DNA from: Clarireedia homoeocarpa
Taxonomy: Eukaryota; Ascomycota; Leotiomycetes; Helotiales; Rutstroemiaceae
Assembly (NCBI GenBank): GCA_001465935.1
Contig: LNKV01000026.1
Coordinates: 236,001-300,000 of the forward strand
DNA length: 64,000 nucleotides
Direction: 5' to 3'
How positions within the stretch are numbered: position 1 is the stretch's first letter; every line of letters starts with the position of its first letter. Position numbers and translations under genes: made by a program. This document shows positions 46,399 through 57,277 of the stretch, in pieces. The notes below the pieces were generated by a model that was not told the origin of the DNA, searched no databases, and saw only the letters and a program-made list of their open reading frames with translations.

Positions 46399-46833
46399 GG
46401 TGGCGTGTATTTTGGCGAGGACTGTGGGGAGAATGTTTTCTCCAGCAGCTACGGTCATGAGAAGGGATGGGATGTGGTAGGTGGTGGGCAGCAGCGAAAT
46501 GTTGTGGTCTAGGACCGGGTAACTTTTAGGCTTGCTTTATTTCTTATATAAAAACATCACTGGATAATGGTGTTTTTGGAAAAGGCCGAACAGTCTTGGG
46601 CAGCTGATGGGATGGCATTAGGTGGCATTGTATCTATATCACCAACCTACATGTACATTGACGCCGGAGTAGAGCTTTCGAAACGAGTATATATACATAA
46701 ATTGTTTATTCTGCGGGGGTGGACAAACTCTATCTTCTGTATCAAGCTAGAAAATATCATACACATTCCATCTATCTTTCCTCCAGAGTCCCCTGACTCC
46801 GAACAACAACAACAACAACAACAACAATATACA
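46399..46833. other. Intergenic with CAA microsatellite
   Basis: 3' flank of BTB paralogue 3. A (CAA)n tract lies at about 46802-46827. No supported gene on the plus strand. Confidence 0.45.
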
Positions 46834-47034
46834 TTATCCAGTAAATTTCTTTCCCGCCTCAATTTCCTCAAATACTTGCATAGTATGCTTCCAGACTACC
46901 TCCAGCACCCCCGCTGCCCTAACCTTCTTATACTTCTTCGACGTCGGCACCACCTCCCCCACGGGATTAATATTGTACGCACCGGGTCGATGGTCGTTGA
47001 CGGGAGGATCACGTGGACCCTCTTTTTCACACAT
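46834..47034 (-). CDS. Possible small protein, 66 residues, unknown
   Basis: The ORF starts MCEKEGPRDPPVNDHRPGAY and ends FEEIEAGKKFTG. Third codon positions are mostly G or C (GTG, GTC, AAC, GAG, AAG), unlike random AT-rich intergenic DNA here, and the product is charged and soluble-looking with an amphipathic C-terminal helix. It has no signal peptide or known motif. It lies tail-to-tail with BTB paralogue 3. It may be a genuine short gene or a terminal exon of a longer one; no upstream exon was identified. Confidence 0.45.
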   Translation of the reverse strand: MCEKEGPRDPPVNDHRPGAYNINPVGEVVPTSKKYKKVRAAGVLEVVWKHTMQVFEEIEAGKKFTG

Positions 47035-47431
47035 CGCATCGATTGCGATTGATGCTACTGTAATGACATTCGTTCACCAACTCAGACACTGATGCTTCTT
47101 ACAGTATGAACTCTGGCTAATAAGCATAGAGTGAACAGCCATTTCAAATTTGAACTCAAAGACACGCAAACGCAAAAATGCACAAAGCAAACCACAGAGC
47201 AATCAAATTCCATAGAACTACCTACCTAAATTGCACACGCGATGCTCCAGACGCCTCAAAAATGTCAAACTTCCTTCCCCGTACGCCGCTCTTAGTCCCT
47301 TCTTTCATGTCTCCCATTGCATTTCCATCCTCTTTGGATCCTTGGAGTCATCGCTACAGTGCGGGCGGCACTTTCGTTATCAAAGTATGTCTCGATTTGA
47401 ACCGCAACACCGAGTCTTGTCCAACTAAATC

Positions 47432-49306
47432 CTACTTCTTCGAATGACCTCCCTCTTCACCCGCGCGTCGTTTACGTCTCTGACGTTCTTCCTCCTCGTT
47501 CGCCCGACGTTCTTCTTTCTCACGCTCTAGTCTCTCGTTCCACGCAAGATTCTCCTGCTTGATTTCTTGTTGCATTTTTCTAAGTGCTGCTTCCTGTTTT
47601 CTCTCTCTGTCCTGTGGAGTTTCCGCATCTTTCATCGCTTTATTTGCTGCTGTTATCCGTTGGTGTCTTTCGGAGGCTTTCTCCCTGTACGACTTCGTAC
47701 CCATGTTTTGACTACTTGTCGCTACTCCCTGGTTGTTCCGTGGTGGTGACTCTGCTGGACGTCGATCGGTGGGAGTGGATGTTGTTGGCTCCCGCGTTGC
47801 AGCATCACGGGAAATTGAACGTCGTGAGCTGGAACTGGATCGGGCACTGGCCTGGACTGACGGTGACGGTCGGGATGGGAGATTGCCATGATGGTGATTG
47901 TCTGGCTGTCGGCGATGACGACTCGTTCGAGGTCTTTGTTCATCTCCTGACATTCCATATAGACTGTCGGTCTCGGAGCCAGAATTGTATTCTTGAGCCG
48001 CCTCCGATGTGTTTGTAGCAGGCTCTTTAGCACCTTGTGAACTTGATCCAGATAGGGCGGTTCCCTTCTCTTTAGCAGGTGTCCTGACCGGAGACTTCGC
48101 GCGGGACTTTTTACTACCGCTACTGGTGCGATCGTTTGAAATATCTGCTACTTCTTTGGTTCTCTTGGGCTGGCCGCTAGGCGATTTTGTGCGAACAGAA
48201 GAACTTTTTGCAGGCTTTGCAGATTTGCCAGCAGCTCCAGCGCGCTGCTCATTGGCTTTTGCCTTCTCTTCTTTCTTCCGCTCCTTTTCTTCTGCCTGCT
48301 TTCTATCAGCCTGCTCCTTGGCTGCTACCCTGTCTGCTTCTTTTTGTGCTCCTTGCATATCGGGGTTGATCAGCGCCTGAAGCTTGCCATTCCGCCAAGC
48401 GTCATATTTCTGCGCAAGCGTGGCATCACTCACTTCGCAATCTGCGAATCTGAAGGGCCTGGCGAGCTTCCATGACCGCCTAAAAGTGCTTGCCAATTCG
48501 TTCTCGCCAATATTCTTTAGGTATTTTAGTGTTTCCTCATTCCAATATGGATACTTCTTAACCTTACCGCCCCACTGTAGATTATCTAAGTTCACAGGAG
48601 CGGGTTCCTTCTTCTTCCCACTCTTGATATCTTTATCTAGCGCGTTGACAAAGATTTTCATCTGTTTCGTGTTCAGGGCGATGTTGTATTTCCAGACATA
48701 TTCCTTGCACAACTCGAAATCACTCATGCCCGAATCGTATCCTTTGTGAACAATAGCGTAAACGATAGGTATGACGGCTGGATCGTTCAGGTTGACTGCT
48801 CTCCATGGATCAGTCAAAGTTTTCGCTGGAATAAACCCGTGCATAACTGGGTCATATTGCCCTACGAGCTCATCTTTCTGCTTGCTGTCAAGGCTTTCAT
48901 ATGCTTTTCTTAAAAACTTTGGGTCCATATGCGGGTAGTAATCGGTCATGTACCGTTCCAAACTCATATACGCGGGCTCATACAAAACACGAAAATTTCC
49001 AACAAACTTCACCCTCTCATTTAATGGCAAGCTGTTCCAGAGGATCCCTACACCTTGTTCTTCGCGATGCTTCTCGGCTTCTCGGCTCTCTTGCTTCTTG
49101 ACCTTGTCGTCTTGGATATTCATTTGTGTTTGAATGCCTTTCACTGTCCGACGGGTTGTGCCACTTTGACCGTTGAAATATCTTTTAACAAGTTCTTCGG
49201 CTGTTATTCTAGGGTGATCTTTCCGCAACTGTGCAAGTTTCTCACTATCTGCAGCGCCCCATCGCGTGGAATTTGTACCGTCAGCATCGGCAGCATGTTT
49301 GGGCAT
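47432..49306 (-). CDS. Hypothetical protein: SANT/HTH-like start, disordered middle, coiled-coil end
   Basis: Single-exon ORF of 624 residues. Residues about 14-62 (RWGAADSEKLAQLRKDHPRI, EELVKRYF, RRTVKGIQTQM) resemble a short Myb/SANT-like three-helix unit, which would suggest DNA or chromatin binding; this is a weak inference. Residues about 80-300 are helical with many aromatic and charged positions (WRAVNLNDPAVIPIVYAIVH, FELCKEYVWKYNIALNTKQM). Residues 310-350 are a Lys/Glu coiled coil, 350-540 are Ser/Pro/Arg-rich and likely disordered (KSPVRTPAKEK, SSSSSRRSISRD), and the end is a long charged helix (NERLEREKEERRANEEEERQ). I do not recognise a named family. The ORF is long and clean, so the gene itself is secure. 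Confidence 0.8.
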   Translation of the reverse strand: MPKHAADADGTNSTRWGAADSEKLAQLRKDHPRITAEELVKRYFNGQSGTTRRTVKGIQTQMNIQDDKVKKQESREAEKHREEQGVGILWNSLPLNERVKFVGNFRVLYEPAYMSLERYMTDYYPHMDPKFLRKAYESLDSKQKDELVGQYDPVMHGFIPAKTLTDPWRAVNLNDPAVIPIVYAIVHKGYDSGMSDFELCKEYVWKYNIALNTKQMKIFVNALDKDIKSGKKKEPAPVNLDNLQWGGKVKKYPYWNEETLKYLKNIGENELASTFRRSWKLARPFRFADCEVSDATLAQKYDAWRNGKLQALINPDMQGAQKEADRVAAKEQADRKQAEEKERKKEEKAKANEQRAGAAGKSAKPAKSSSVRTKSPSGQPKRTKEVADISNDRTSSGSKKSRAKSPVRTPAKEKGTALSGSSSQGAKEPATNTSEAAQEYNSGSETDSLYGMSGDEQRPRTSRHRRQPDNHHHGNLPSRPSPSVQASARSSSSSRRSISRDAATREPTTSTPTDRRPAESPPRNNQGVATSSQNMGTKSYREKASERHQRITAANKAMKDAETPQDRERKQEAALRKMQQEIKQENLAWNERLEREKEERRANEEEERQRRKRRAGEEGGHSKK

Positions 49307-50618
49307 CGCGTTTATGATGTTGCTCTGGTACAGCGAAGACCAGAAGAGCTGATAACTTTAAGTTGAAGGAAATTTTATACCGAAAATGATTTTCAAAATT
49401 TAAGCCGACCACTTTCACGGCTGAACTTTTATAGAATATCAATTGAAGTTGTAGTTGAATCTTGTAGATGTAAATCTACACTGCAATTGTGAATTCGAGC
49501 CTACGCTTTATATCATATCCAACATCATAGATTTCGTGGTATGCATCTTCACCCCTCTAACCGCAGCTTGGCAGTTCTCGCATATTTCAGTCGCACCTTC
49601 ATCGCGACCACCACACAACATCGGCGTTGGCCGTCGAGAGAATTCCCCCCCCCCTTCTCCCCCCCCTTTTTCCACAAACCTTGAAACCTGGCATCCATGA
49701 TCCGATTCGTACTTTTGCCCCAAGACTGGTCGTGTGGTGATTTTTTTCTCTAGACTTAATGACGCACTAGTCCAGATATTGTCTTCAATATGTCAAACTC
49801 AGTCCTAGGCCGGCCCTGCCCAACACTGCTGCGCCTATTGAGAAAGAGACCCCGTCTACGCGATCGATACACGACACACGCGCCAAGCTGTGCCCCATTG
49901 ACCCCTGGGGGTGGTGTCACAAAATTCGCAGACCAACGTGAAATTTTCAACTCTACGGGTTCGTTGGTGTTGCATTCAAAAGAGATATATTTCATAAATA
50001 TTCCCAACTTCTCAGCAACTGTAGATTTATAAAGATAAATTGAAGAGGAGGAAAGGTAATAATTAGTTCTTTTTTTTTAGCAGAAACTCTACTATGAGGC
50101 TACAGTTATACTTTCTCCAACTTCGTGATACCCCTATTGATCCGAACCTCACAATAATAAAGACATAAACCTTGTCTATTTAGAAACTTTCGATGTCCAT
50201 TTTGCCGTTAAAGTGGTTTCTTCAAATACCAACCTATTATCAAAGCAGTACCTGGTCCAGCAAATGCAGTTGCAATAGGGAGCATTAAAGTACAGAGCAG
50301 CCATTTGCTTGCTACCTAGCTTGCTGGTTCTGGGAAGCTGACTACAAGAGTGGCGTTTTAGCAATCGCGCTACAGTATCTTCGGCTCTGTCGAAGACGTT
50401 GCTTCTGAGCCGGGATCAGAAATCCAATGACTTTTTTTTTTGGAAGAAATTGTGGTATTCGTGGATATTAAGTCTATTTTATTTCCCATTGTTCAAGGAG
50501 TTTTAATATTAGAGCTAGAGCAAATGTTGGATATCAAAGCGGATCATCATAATGATAAAACTAAAAGACCGAAATATGTTCAGCTTGATGCACGACCCAA
50601 CCCCCTAGCTCCCTCCCC
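49307..50618. other. Intergenic region
   Basis: 5' flank of the hypothetical gene and 3' flank of the LPMO gene. C-rich runs lie at about 49646-49670. A stretch at 50340-50400 was examined for a tRNA and rejected. No gene was supported. Confidence 0.45.
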
Positions 50619-51626
50619 CTAACAAGTAAACAAAGCCGGCCCCGGAATAGTATATGTCTGCGCCGTATACATATCATAAGTAATCCCCGGATCCGTACCT
50701 GCATACGCCCCCGGAAATGCGACCTTCGTGGCCGGCCCCGTGCTGGTGCCGCTGCCCGTCACCTGAATCTGGTGACAGCTGGGATAGAACTGCGCCCCAG
50801 GGTACGTCCAGGCGGCGTGCAGCGCGATGATCTCGTGACGCACGATGTAGGAGCCGGCGGCGAGACAGGATGGGATCTTGTAACTGTAGGAGTTCCCGGC
50901 AGTCATGAGAGGGGTGTCGCCCCAGACGGAGCTGGTGCCGACGCGCCCGCTTTCGGCGACTTTGAACCAGACGGCGCTTGGAGGGGGTTAGTGTTTGGGA
51001 CTAGGGATGAATAGAAGTGACATGAGAAGTGGAAAAGGAGATGAGGAAAAGGAGAAGCGAGGGCTTACGCGGTGCCGGGAAGGTAGGTGGAGCATCCTGC
51101 TGCGGGACACTTCGCCATGTATGTTATGACGGGTCCGCCTGCATTTGTGTCAGTATCACAATTAGGAAGATTTGAATGACCAGACATACTATGACTCTCA
51201 GGCCAAAGAGTCCATCTCAAGCTGACAGTGCTCCCGGCTGCAACGGGTCCAGCAGTCAACTTAGCAGGTGTGGAACCAGAGATTCCTCCTGCGGTGTAGC
51301 CACCACATTGAAGATCAATGAGTGTGAGATCAGTGATGGGTCCATTTCCTTGCACTGGACGGATGATGCGATCGGGCGGTGTGCTGTAGTAGGGGTCTGA
51401 GTATGGCTGTGGGTTGTGAGTATCAAAGAGTTGTATCATCTTGTGGATAGGAGAATGAAACTGACTTGGTATCCCTGGAGAAGAAATTGATTAGCTAGTG
51501 GTCTTCTATCTTTTGTGCATGGACTTCACTTACAGTATACAGAATTCCATTGACAGTAACATTGTCGACATATCCGTGGCCAGCGACTGTTGCCACAAAG
51601 GCGAGAAGTAATTTGAAAGACAACAT
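50619..51626 (-). CDS. AA9 lytic polysaccharide monooxygenase (GH61 type)
   Basis: Five exons on the minus strand: 51626-51534, 51474-51466 (a 9-nt microexon encoding Gly-Tyr-Gln), 51406-51190, 51138-51069 and 50976-50619; 248 residues. Signal peptide residues 1-16 (MLSFKLLLAFVATVAG) end exactly before His17, which becomes the N-terminal His of the copper histidine brace (HGYVDNVTVNG). The AA9 block GYQPYSDPYYSTPPDRIIRP follows, then DLTLIDLQCGGYTAGG and WPESHSGPVITYMAKCP. The second copper His is in VRHEIIALH, and the axial Tyr region is GAQFYPSCHQIQV. The mature enzyme oxidatively cleaves cellulose or related glucans outside the cell with Cu and an electron donor. There is no CBM1 or C-terminal linker. 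The length is normal for a single-domain AA9. Confidence 0.95.
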
Positions 51627-52789
51627 TGATGCTTTTATCCCTGGAAGATTGCAATTGAGAAATGTTGAGAGAGTTTCGTCGACGTTGAAGCCTCTTAAAT
51701 AGAGCTGATGCTCTCATAATTTGCCCGCACCTTTACACCACATATCATTATTCGCTCCCCCCTTGCCTTCGAATATTCGTACACGGCCCGACACTCCAGC
51801 CAATACTGCCCATCTGCTTTCATTCATCGTCCGATGTCTTACGCGTATCTCCCATCTGGACTAACATTTCTATCTCAATTGACTGCTCCGTCTGATATTC
51901 AAAAAATAAAATTCCACCGTCGGCCAGCAAATCCACAGCGTCCAAACTTTCCACAAACGAACGTTCGACGTTTGACAGACCCACGCAAAAACCTGCATGG
52001 AAATCCGGGGTATATAACCCGGGATATAATAATTGTTGTGGTCATATGGGTGATTAGAGTCTTGGCGATAGATGGAATGGTGCCGGCTAAGTGCGAGACA
52101 TGGTATTGTGATTGGTGGTAATCGGAGTTTGATTAATTTATATGATCTGAGAAGCAGTCGGGCAATTTTATGCGATAGATCTCGTGGGAGATGGCGTTGA
52201 CTTGAAGATGTGGTACATAATCAGTGGGCGGACGTGGCTTGGTGGAAATCTGGGGAAGTTGGAGGGGTTGCGAGTTTGGATGGTAGCACAGATATGATAT
52301 GTAAGGAACAAGCATGATTGTTTATCAGTCGCGTTAACTATTTCCCACGCTCAAAAAACATTTGCCAGTTGCTGTTACCGGAGAAATCATCCACGGTCTC
52401 CTTCGAAAGCCACAGCGCCTTGCTCAGTCAACGAACGCATCCAGGAGCGAAACTACAACCAGCTCTCAACGCGGCCACCCTAAAATTTTCGAGACTGGAT
52501 GCAATGTACAACTACATCTAACGCAAGAGTTTCCATAACAGGGAGATGAACCATCGCACCGCTTCCCTGGATCAGTAGATTTGCCGCTTACCTCCTTCTG
52601 ACCCATCAAGCCCTCCTGCTTTTTGAGAATATCGTCACTTATAGATATACCAAGCAGCAGCAGAATATGGCTGCAGGTGACATATGCAGCGGACTAGTCA
52701 TAATTGCACGTACTACAACCAGAGCTTGCGCTTCGGTATTCAGAAGGAGAAATGTCCTTCCTTGGTCCATACTGGGGTCGTATATGGAA
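51627..52789. other. Intergenic region
   Basis: Promoter side of the LPMO gene and 3' side of the decayed membrane-protein gene. No supported coding sequence. Confidence 0.4.
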
Positions 52790-53890
52790 TAGCAAGTGGA
52801 AAAGCTAGATCTTAACGGACTGAATCATTCTTCCAAGGTCCCCCACACCACGTATCCCAGACCCAATATTCAGTGGGAAGTAATGTGCATATGCGGCACT
52901 AACACGCATCATAACAAACAAACAAGTCAAGAGTTCTCGTCCAAGGTGGCGTCCATGCAGCATATACAGCTAGAGCGAGCAACGCCGTCAGATATAAGCC
53001 CGAAAGCACAGACACAGCAATGATTCCAGTCGGAGAAATCACCCTATCCTGTAAATTTATGCCTTTATCGTACTAAACGGTCAGGGGGCCATCGCCGGTT
53101 GCCCTACCTGATTAAGCAACCAGTTCTGATTCACAAGTAATGCAGCCGCGGTGAAGTTCGTAAACAACCTGGGCCCAAAGACCGGCTTTGAAATACACGC
53201 TTCCGCCCCTGCGGCCTTCGAAGTTAAAAATACACGGACTGTTCACTGTATCTCCCGGGTTAGGATAACCGTTCGAGCTAATATCGAAACGTGGAGCACT
53301 CATAGGCAGAAGGTAGCTATATGCACTTCTCAGGAGTATTGTCAGGGTATGAATACGGCATCTCGGCGTAAGCGTTGGGCTGGCAAGCCGAGTTTGAAAG
53401 AAAGAGCCATGGCCAAATAGAGCCATTGCAGTGCTCTTTTAGTATAGGCCTGATGCTATGTAATTCCATGGCAGATCATAGTTCTTGCCTCGTCCCATTT
53501 CATCTTCACAAAGCCAAATGTCATAATGTTGCAACGTCATGGGGCAAGATACAAGTATTCACGTAACCACCTATGCGACTATCGAAGCTGCGATGTAGAT
53601 CACAACAATAACTACTATATAGGTGGAACGGTGCAGGTTCATAAACGTTTGTTTCTCAGGCTCGGGCTCGCCTTCAATGCCGTCTCGGATGCGATCCGGT
53701 GACAACAGTTGTTCGGCTGGATCCTCGACTAGAGTTCCCGTGGATTGCCTACACCGTCGCTGATGTTCGACTGTGATTGGTGACATTCAACCTCGACAAC
53801 TAAAAGGGGTCCATCATGTTTTATGTTTGGCTGTTCGTTGTGGTCATCGTCAGATGCTCTTGATGTCGCATGTTGACGGTATCCGGCCAT
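52790..53890 (-). pseudogene. Decayed multi-pass membrane protein gene
   Basis: Read on the minus strand from about 53890 (MAGYRQHATSRASDDD). Conserved-looking pieces appear in three frames. There is a first membrane segment STYIVVIVVIYIAASIVA followed by TAG and TGA where Trp and Cys would fit. Next comes KPVFGPRLFTNFTAAALLV then NQNWLLNQ, a 58-bp GTAGGG...TTACAG intron, and a second membrane segment (VISPTGIIAVSVLSGLYLTA). Last is WTPPWTRTLD, then a 4-bp frameshift into FVMMRVSAAYAHYF. The WT-x-T-L-D-x-F-x-M-M-R pattern occurs in a common fungal family of unknown membrane proteins. Its function is unknown. At least two nonsense changes and one frameshift make it a pseudogene. Confidence 0.6.
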
Positions 53891-54596
53891 TGGCTCAGTG
53901 GATATGAGTTCGTATCTGGAGTGACAGACATGCTCTCAACTTGAGAATAATTAGAAATTTGTCAAAGGTAGACATTGAATAGCTTGGAATATGAACCTGC
54001 GGAAACCTCACTTTATGTTATCAGTGGTTGTGACATCAGGAATCCAAGGCATATTTTGGGTATCGGCATTGCTCCTTTCAACGATGGGATCACATGAGGC
54101 ATACCGCATAGACCTGTTTCAACAGATCTTCCATATATCGGAGATGGCGTTCCCGGCCTCTGCAAGGCCATCGGCGATAAACCACTCGTATATAAACGGA
54201 AATAGCCAATATGTGAGGGGGCTAAGAAATAGTCTGCCTCCACGGCAGTGGCCCTCGGAGAGCCAGCGGAGCGTCACACCAGATGATGCGCTCTTCGGAA
54301 GAGAAAAAAAATCACATGTTTGTGGCACAGGTAAAATGTGTGATTTTGGCTGATATGGCCTGTGCCACAAATAGATGGCGTTTTTCTCCGACGAGCTGAA
54401 AGAACATCAGCTTCTGCATTCCAGGCACCACTTGGCTGTGAGTGTGGCCTGATTCTGCATCGCGCTCTTGCCGCGAGAGCAAGAATGTATGTTGATTTAT
54501 ACAACATAGTCGCAGTGGTCGTTGTCTCCTTGACTGACATATTCAGAGCTGCCAAAAGCTCATTCGCAAAGTTGACAGCAATATCGAAAGTCCAAA
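53891..54596. other. Intergenic region
   Basis: Upstream of HET gene 2 (+) and of the decayed membrane-protein gene (-). ORFs here overlap each other on both strands and show no family features. Confidence 0.4.
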
Positions 54597-56983
54597 ATGT
54601 TTCAGCACAGTCCCATTACTCAGCCACGTGCGATTCGCGTTATCGAATTACTTCCTTCCAAGAGTGCTCAGCCATTGTCAATTCGACTGAAAGTCGTTTC
54701 GCTGGAGGACGCGAAGTTTGAGGCCCTTTCATATTCCTGGGAAGGGCAGCCAGCAAATCTAGCAATCCAGTGTGATGAGGAAGAGTACGTGATTCTCATT
54801 GTTTGAATTTTTGCTTCAGGAGGGTCAAAATCCTATAGTAGGAGCGTCCGGCTTTAGGTCTGCAGTCATAGATAGGTCTTCAACTCAGTCAATAACCGAA
54901 TTGATTTGAGAAATTCTGGATGTGATGTGAGCAAGCAGATCATGTGACTTCAACGTCTAGATACACTCCAACGTCCCGCTCTAAATAACCTTACACTCCC
55001 GTCAAATTTTTCAAATTTTGACTAACGCCAGGAATACATTAGACTTCGAATTTCAGCTACTTGTAAAGCAGCTCTCGAGCGTCTCCGCAACCCAAAGAAA
55101 AGAATTCGAACTCTTTGGATCGACCAGATATGTATCAACCAAAATTCCATCGACGAAAAGAACCAGCAAGTTGCCCTAATGGGTGAGATATACAGGAGAG
55201 CAGACAAGGTTTTGGTATGGCTAGGTGTCAATCCTGCAGCCGATAAGCTGTTGGAGTATGTCAACCTTTACGAGAAGTTCGGGAAAGTTCCATTTGGCCA
55301 AAGTCTCCATGTGCAATACCGAGCAAGACTCAAATTGGAGAAGAAACTTGCAGGTGCGTGACTTTTTTCAAGACTTAGAATACGAGCATGGGTCTCACGG
55401 GTTTTAGAAAATGTGGATATCCATCTGCCATCGCTACATCCCATCTCATGGTTTGACCGGATGTGGACAATCCAAGAAGTTGCGCTCGCTCAAAAAGTGG
55501 ACATAATCACAGCGCAGAGATCCATGGACTACGATATTTTCATCACGAATCTCGACAAATGGCTAACAGAAAGAATGAATCAACCCACCGGTGGCTACGC
55601 ATGGGGCCACATCATGATGGAGGGCGACATGACAACACAGCAGCTGTGGGCCAGGAGACGAGTTCGCGATTTAATCCATCCAATTCACCGACAAAACGCA
55701 GTCTCCAGAGATGATGACCGTGCCGCCCTTCTATGTCATCTTACATCTTCCAGCGCCACTGTTTCATCTGATAAGATATTTGCAGTGCACGAGTTGATGA
55801 AGGTCCTGGGAGTGGATTTACCCCCGCCGGATTACAGACTTCCAGCTAGCGAGGTATACTGGAATGCTTGTTGCATTTTTATGACGAGCCAAAACAGTCT
55901 TGAAGCTCTCGGTGTTGTAAATCCTTCAGCTCAATTCGAGGACGTTCCATCCTGGGTGCTAGATTTTAGTCGGAGCTCACCTCGGTGGGAGATGAATTCG
56001 GGCTGGCTTCATGCTTCTGGCAGTCAGAGCAAGCCATTATTCAGACTTGAGAATAACAATAGATTGTTGGTGACAAAGGGGAAGATCATTGACGTTGTGA
56101 AAGGAAAGACTGCGGCGTTGGTGGGCAATAAGGTGCAAAGTCTTTTGACTGATAGGGACCTGTTGCTCGCCAACTCTCTTCCAGCATGCTTGCAAACGAT
56201 TGATGTTCTTCAGGAATGGGTACAAGCTGCTCTGCAATTGCGCCCAAGTAGAGCAATGGTACGTACCTCCCCGCCGATAAAATAATTTCTTGTCGATATG
56301 TACAATCTGTCCCAAGCTAGGCATGGAAACGATTTTGACAGTCCTATTCACATGATCCAAAAATCAATTCCTAGGGCCCAGTACTAACTCATCGACAGCA
56401 TGCTAGTCAAATAGATCCAATAACCCTTGTCGTTCATCAATCAGGAAGCCTGATCAACGAGGTCTGGGCCATGACTGGAATCCCCGACATGAGCCTCCAA
56501 CGTTGCAATCAGCTTCTGCAAATGGTTGCTCTATCCATCACCGACAAAACATCAATTTATTTCCAGGCACAAAGTCTCGCCGGAAATATCCCAAGATGGC
56601 TCCGATCGAACCCGGCGTTTGCTATATATTCAACGAGTACCGAAGGCCAGTTGCTGCTAATCTTAATAGCTCTTGGACTCTATCCCGACCTTCTTGAAGC
56701 TTGGGAAAAGGCTGTCGGGAATGTCTTCATATGGACCAATGAGGGTTGCCTTGGTACTGGCCCCACCACGGTTCAGGAAGATGATGTCGTGGCGCTGATT
56801 CCGGGGATTCGAACACCTTTGATACTTCGTGCATCGAGTTTGGAAGGACGATATCGTGTTGTCGGCCCGGCTTTTGTTCATGGGGTGATGGAAGGGCAGA
56901 AATGGGATGAGCGGGATGTTGAAGTGCAAAGAAGGGGCCCGGCTTATACTGGGAGTGATCTGCCTGATATATTGATAGAGTAA
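54597..56983 (+). CDS. HET domain protein 2
   Basis: The proposed exons are 54597-54788, 55032-55353, 55408-56258 and 56399-56983 (649 residues). HET signatures are FEALSYSWEG in exon 1, RTLWIDQICINQNSIDEKNQ and KVLVWLG in exon 2, and WFDRMWTIQEVALAQ in exon 3. Exon 4 is a terminal region with a globular closing domain (IPGIRTPLILR, RYRVVGPAFVHGVMEG). HET proteins mediate heterokaryon incompatibility or related cell-death responses. There are no C-terminal ankyrin, WD or TPR repeats, unlike the gene at 23996. The first junction is weak: the good GTACGT donor gives the wrong frame, and the frame-keeping GTGATT donor has a long 243-bp intron. The other introns (54 and 140 bp) are clear. Confidence 0.82.
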
Positions 56984-57277
56984 TGAGCCTTTGGATAATA
57001 TATGTTATTGGTAGTTTATGTATGTTGGGACGATTAGAGAAAACAGTGAAGAGTAGAATTAATTTAAAACATTATTGTAGAATGAAACAGATTCCACATT
57101 TTCCATCATAATGTCGTGATTGAATCAGCAACTAAATCACAAATTCTAAAGTAGAAAAAAAAAAAAAACAAGAGTCGTTTGTGCTGTATTTTCACACTGT
57201 TCATCTATTATCAGCAACTCTGCTATAACCTTTCTCACCCCATAAACGCCCTAACTGCGACGGTCCAAATTGAAGGA
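56984..57277. other. Convergent intergenic region
   Basis: Tail-to-tail spacer between HET gene 2 (+) and the MCT-type transporter (-). An A-rich run lies at about 57154-57168. No gene. Confidence 0.5.

Noticed and set aside
50176..50400. tRNA-like stretch (minus strand GTAGCGCGATTGCTAAAACGC)
   Set aside because: It has an A-box-like sequence but no matching B box or cloverleaf stems at the right spacing.
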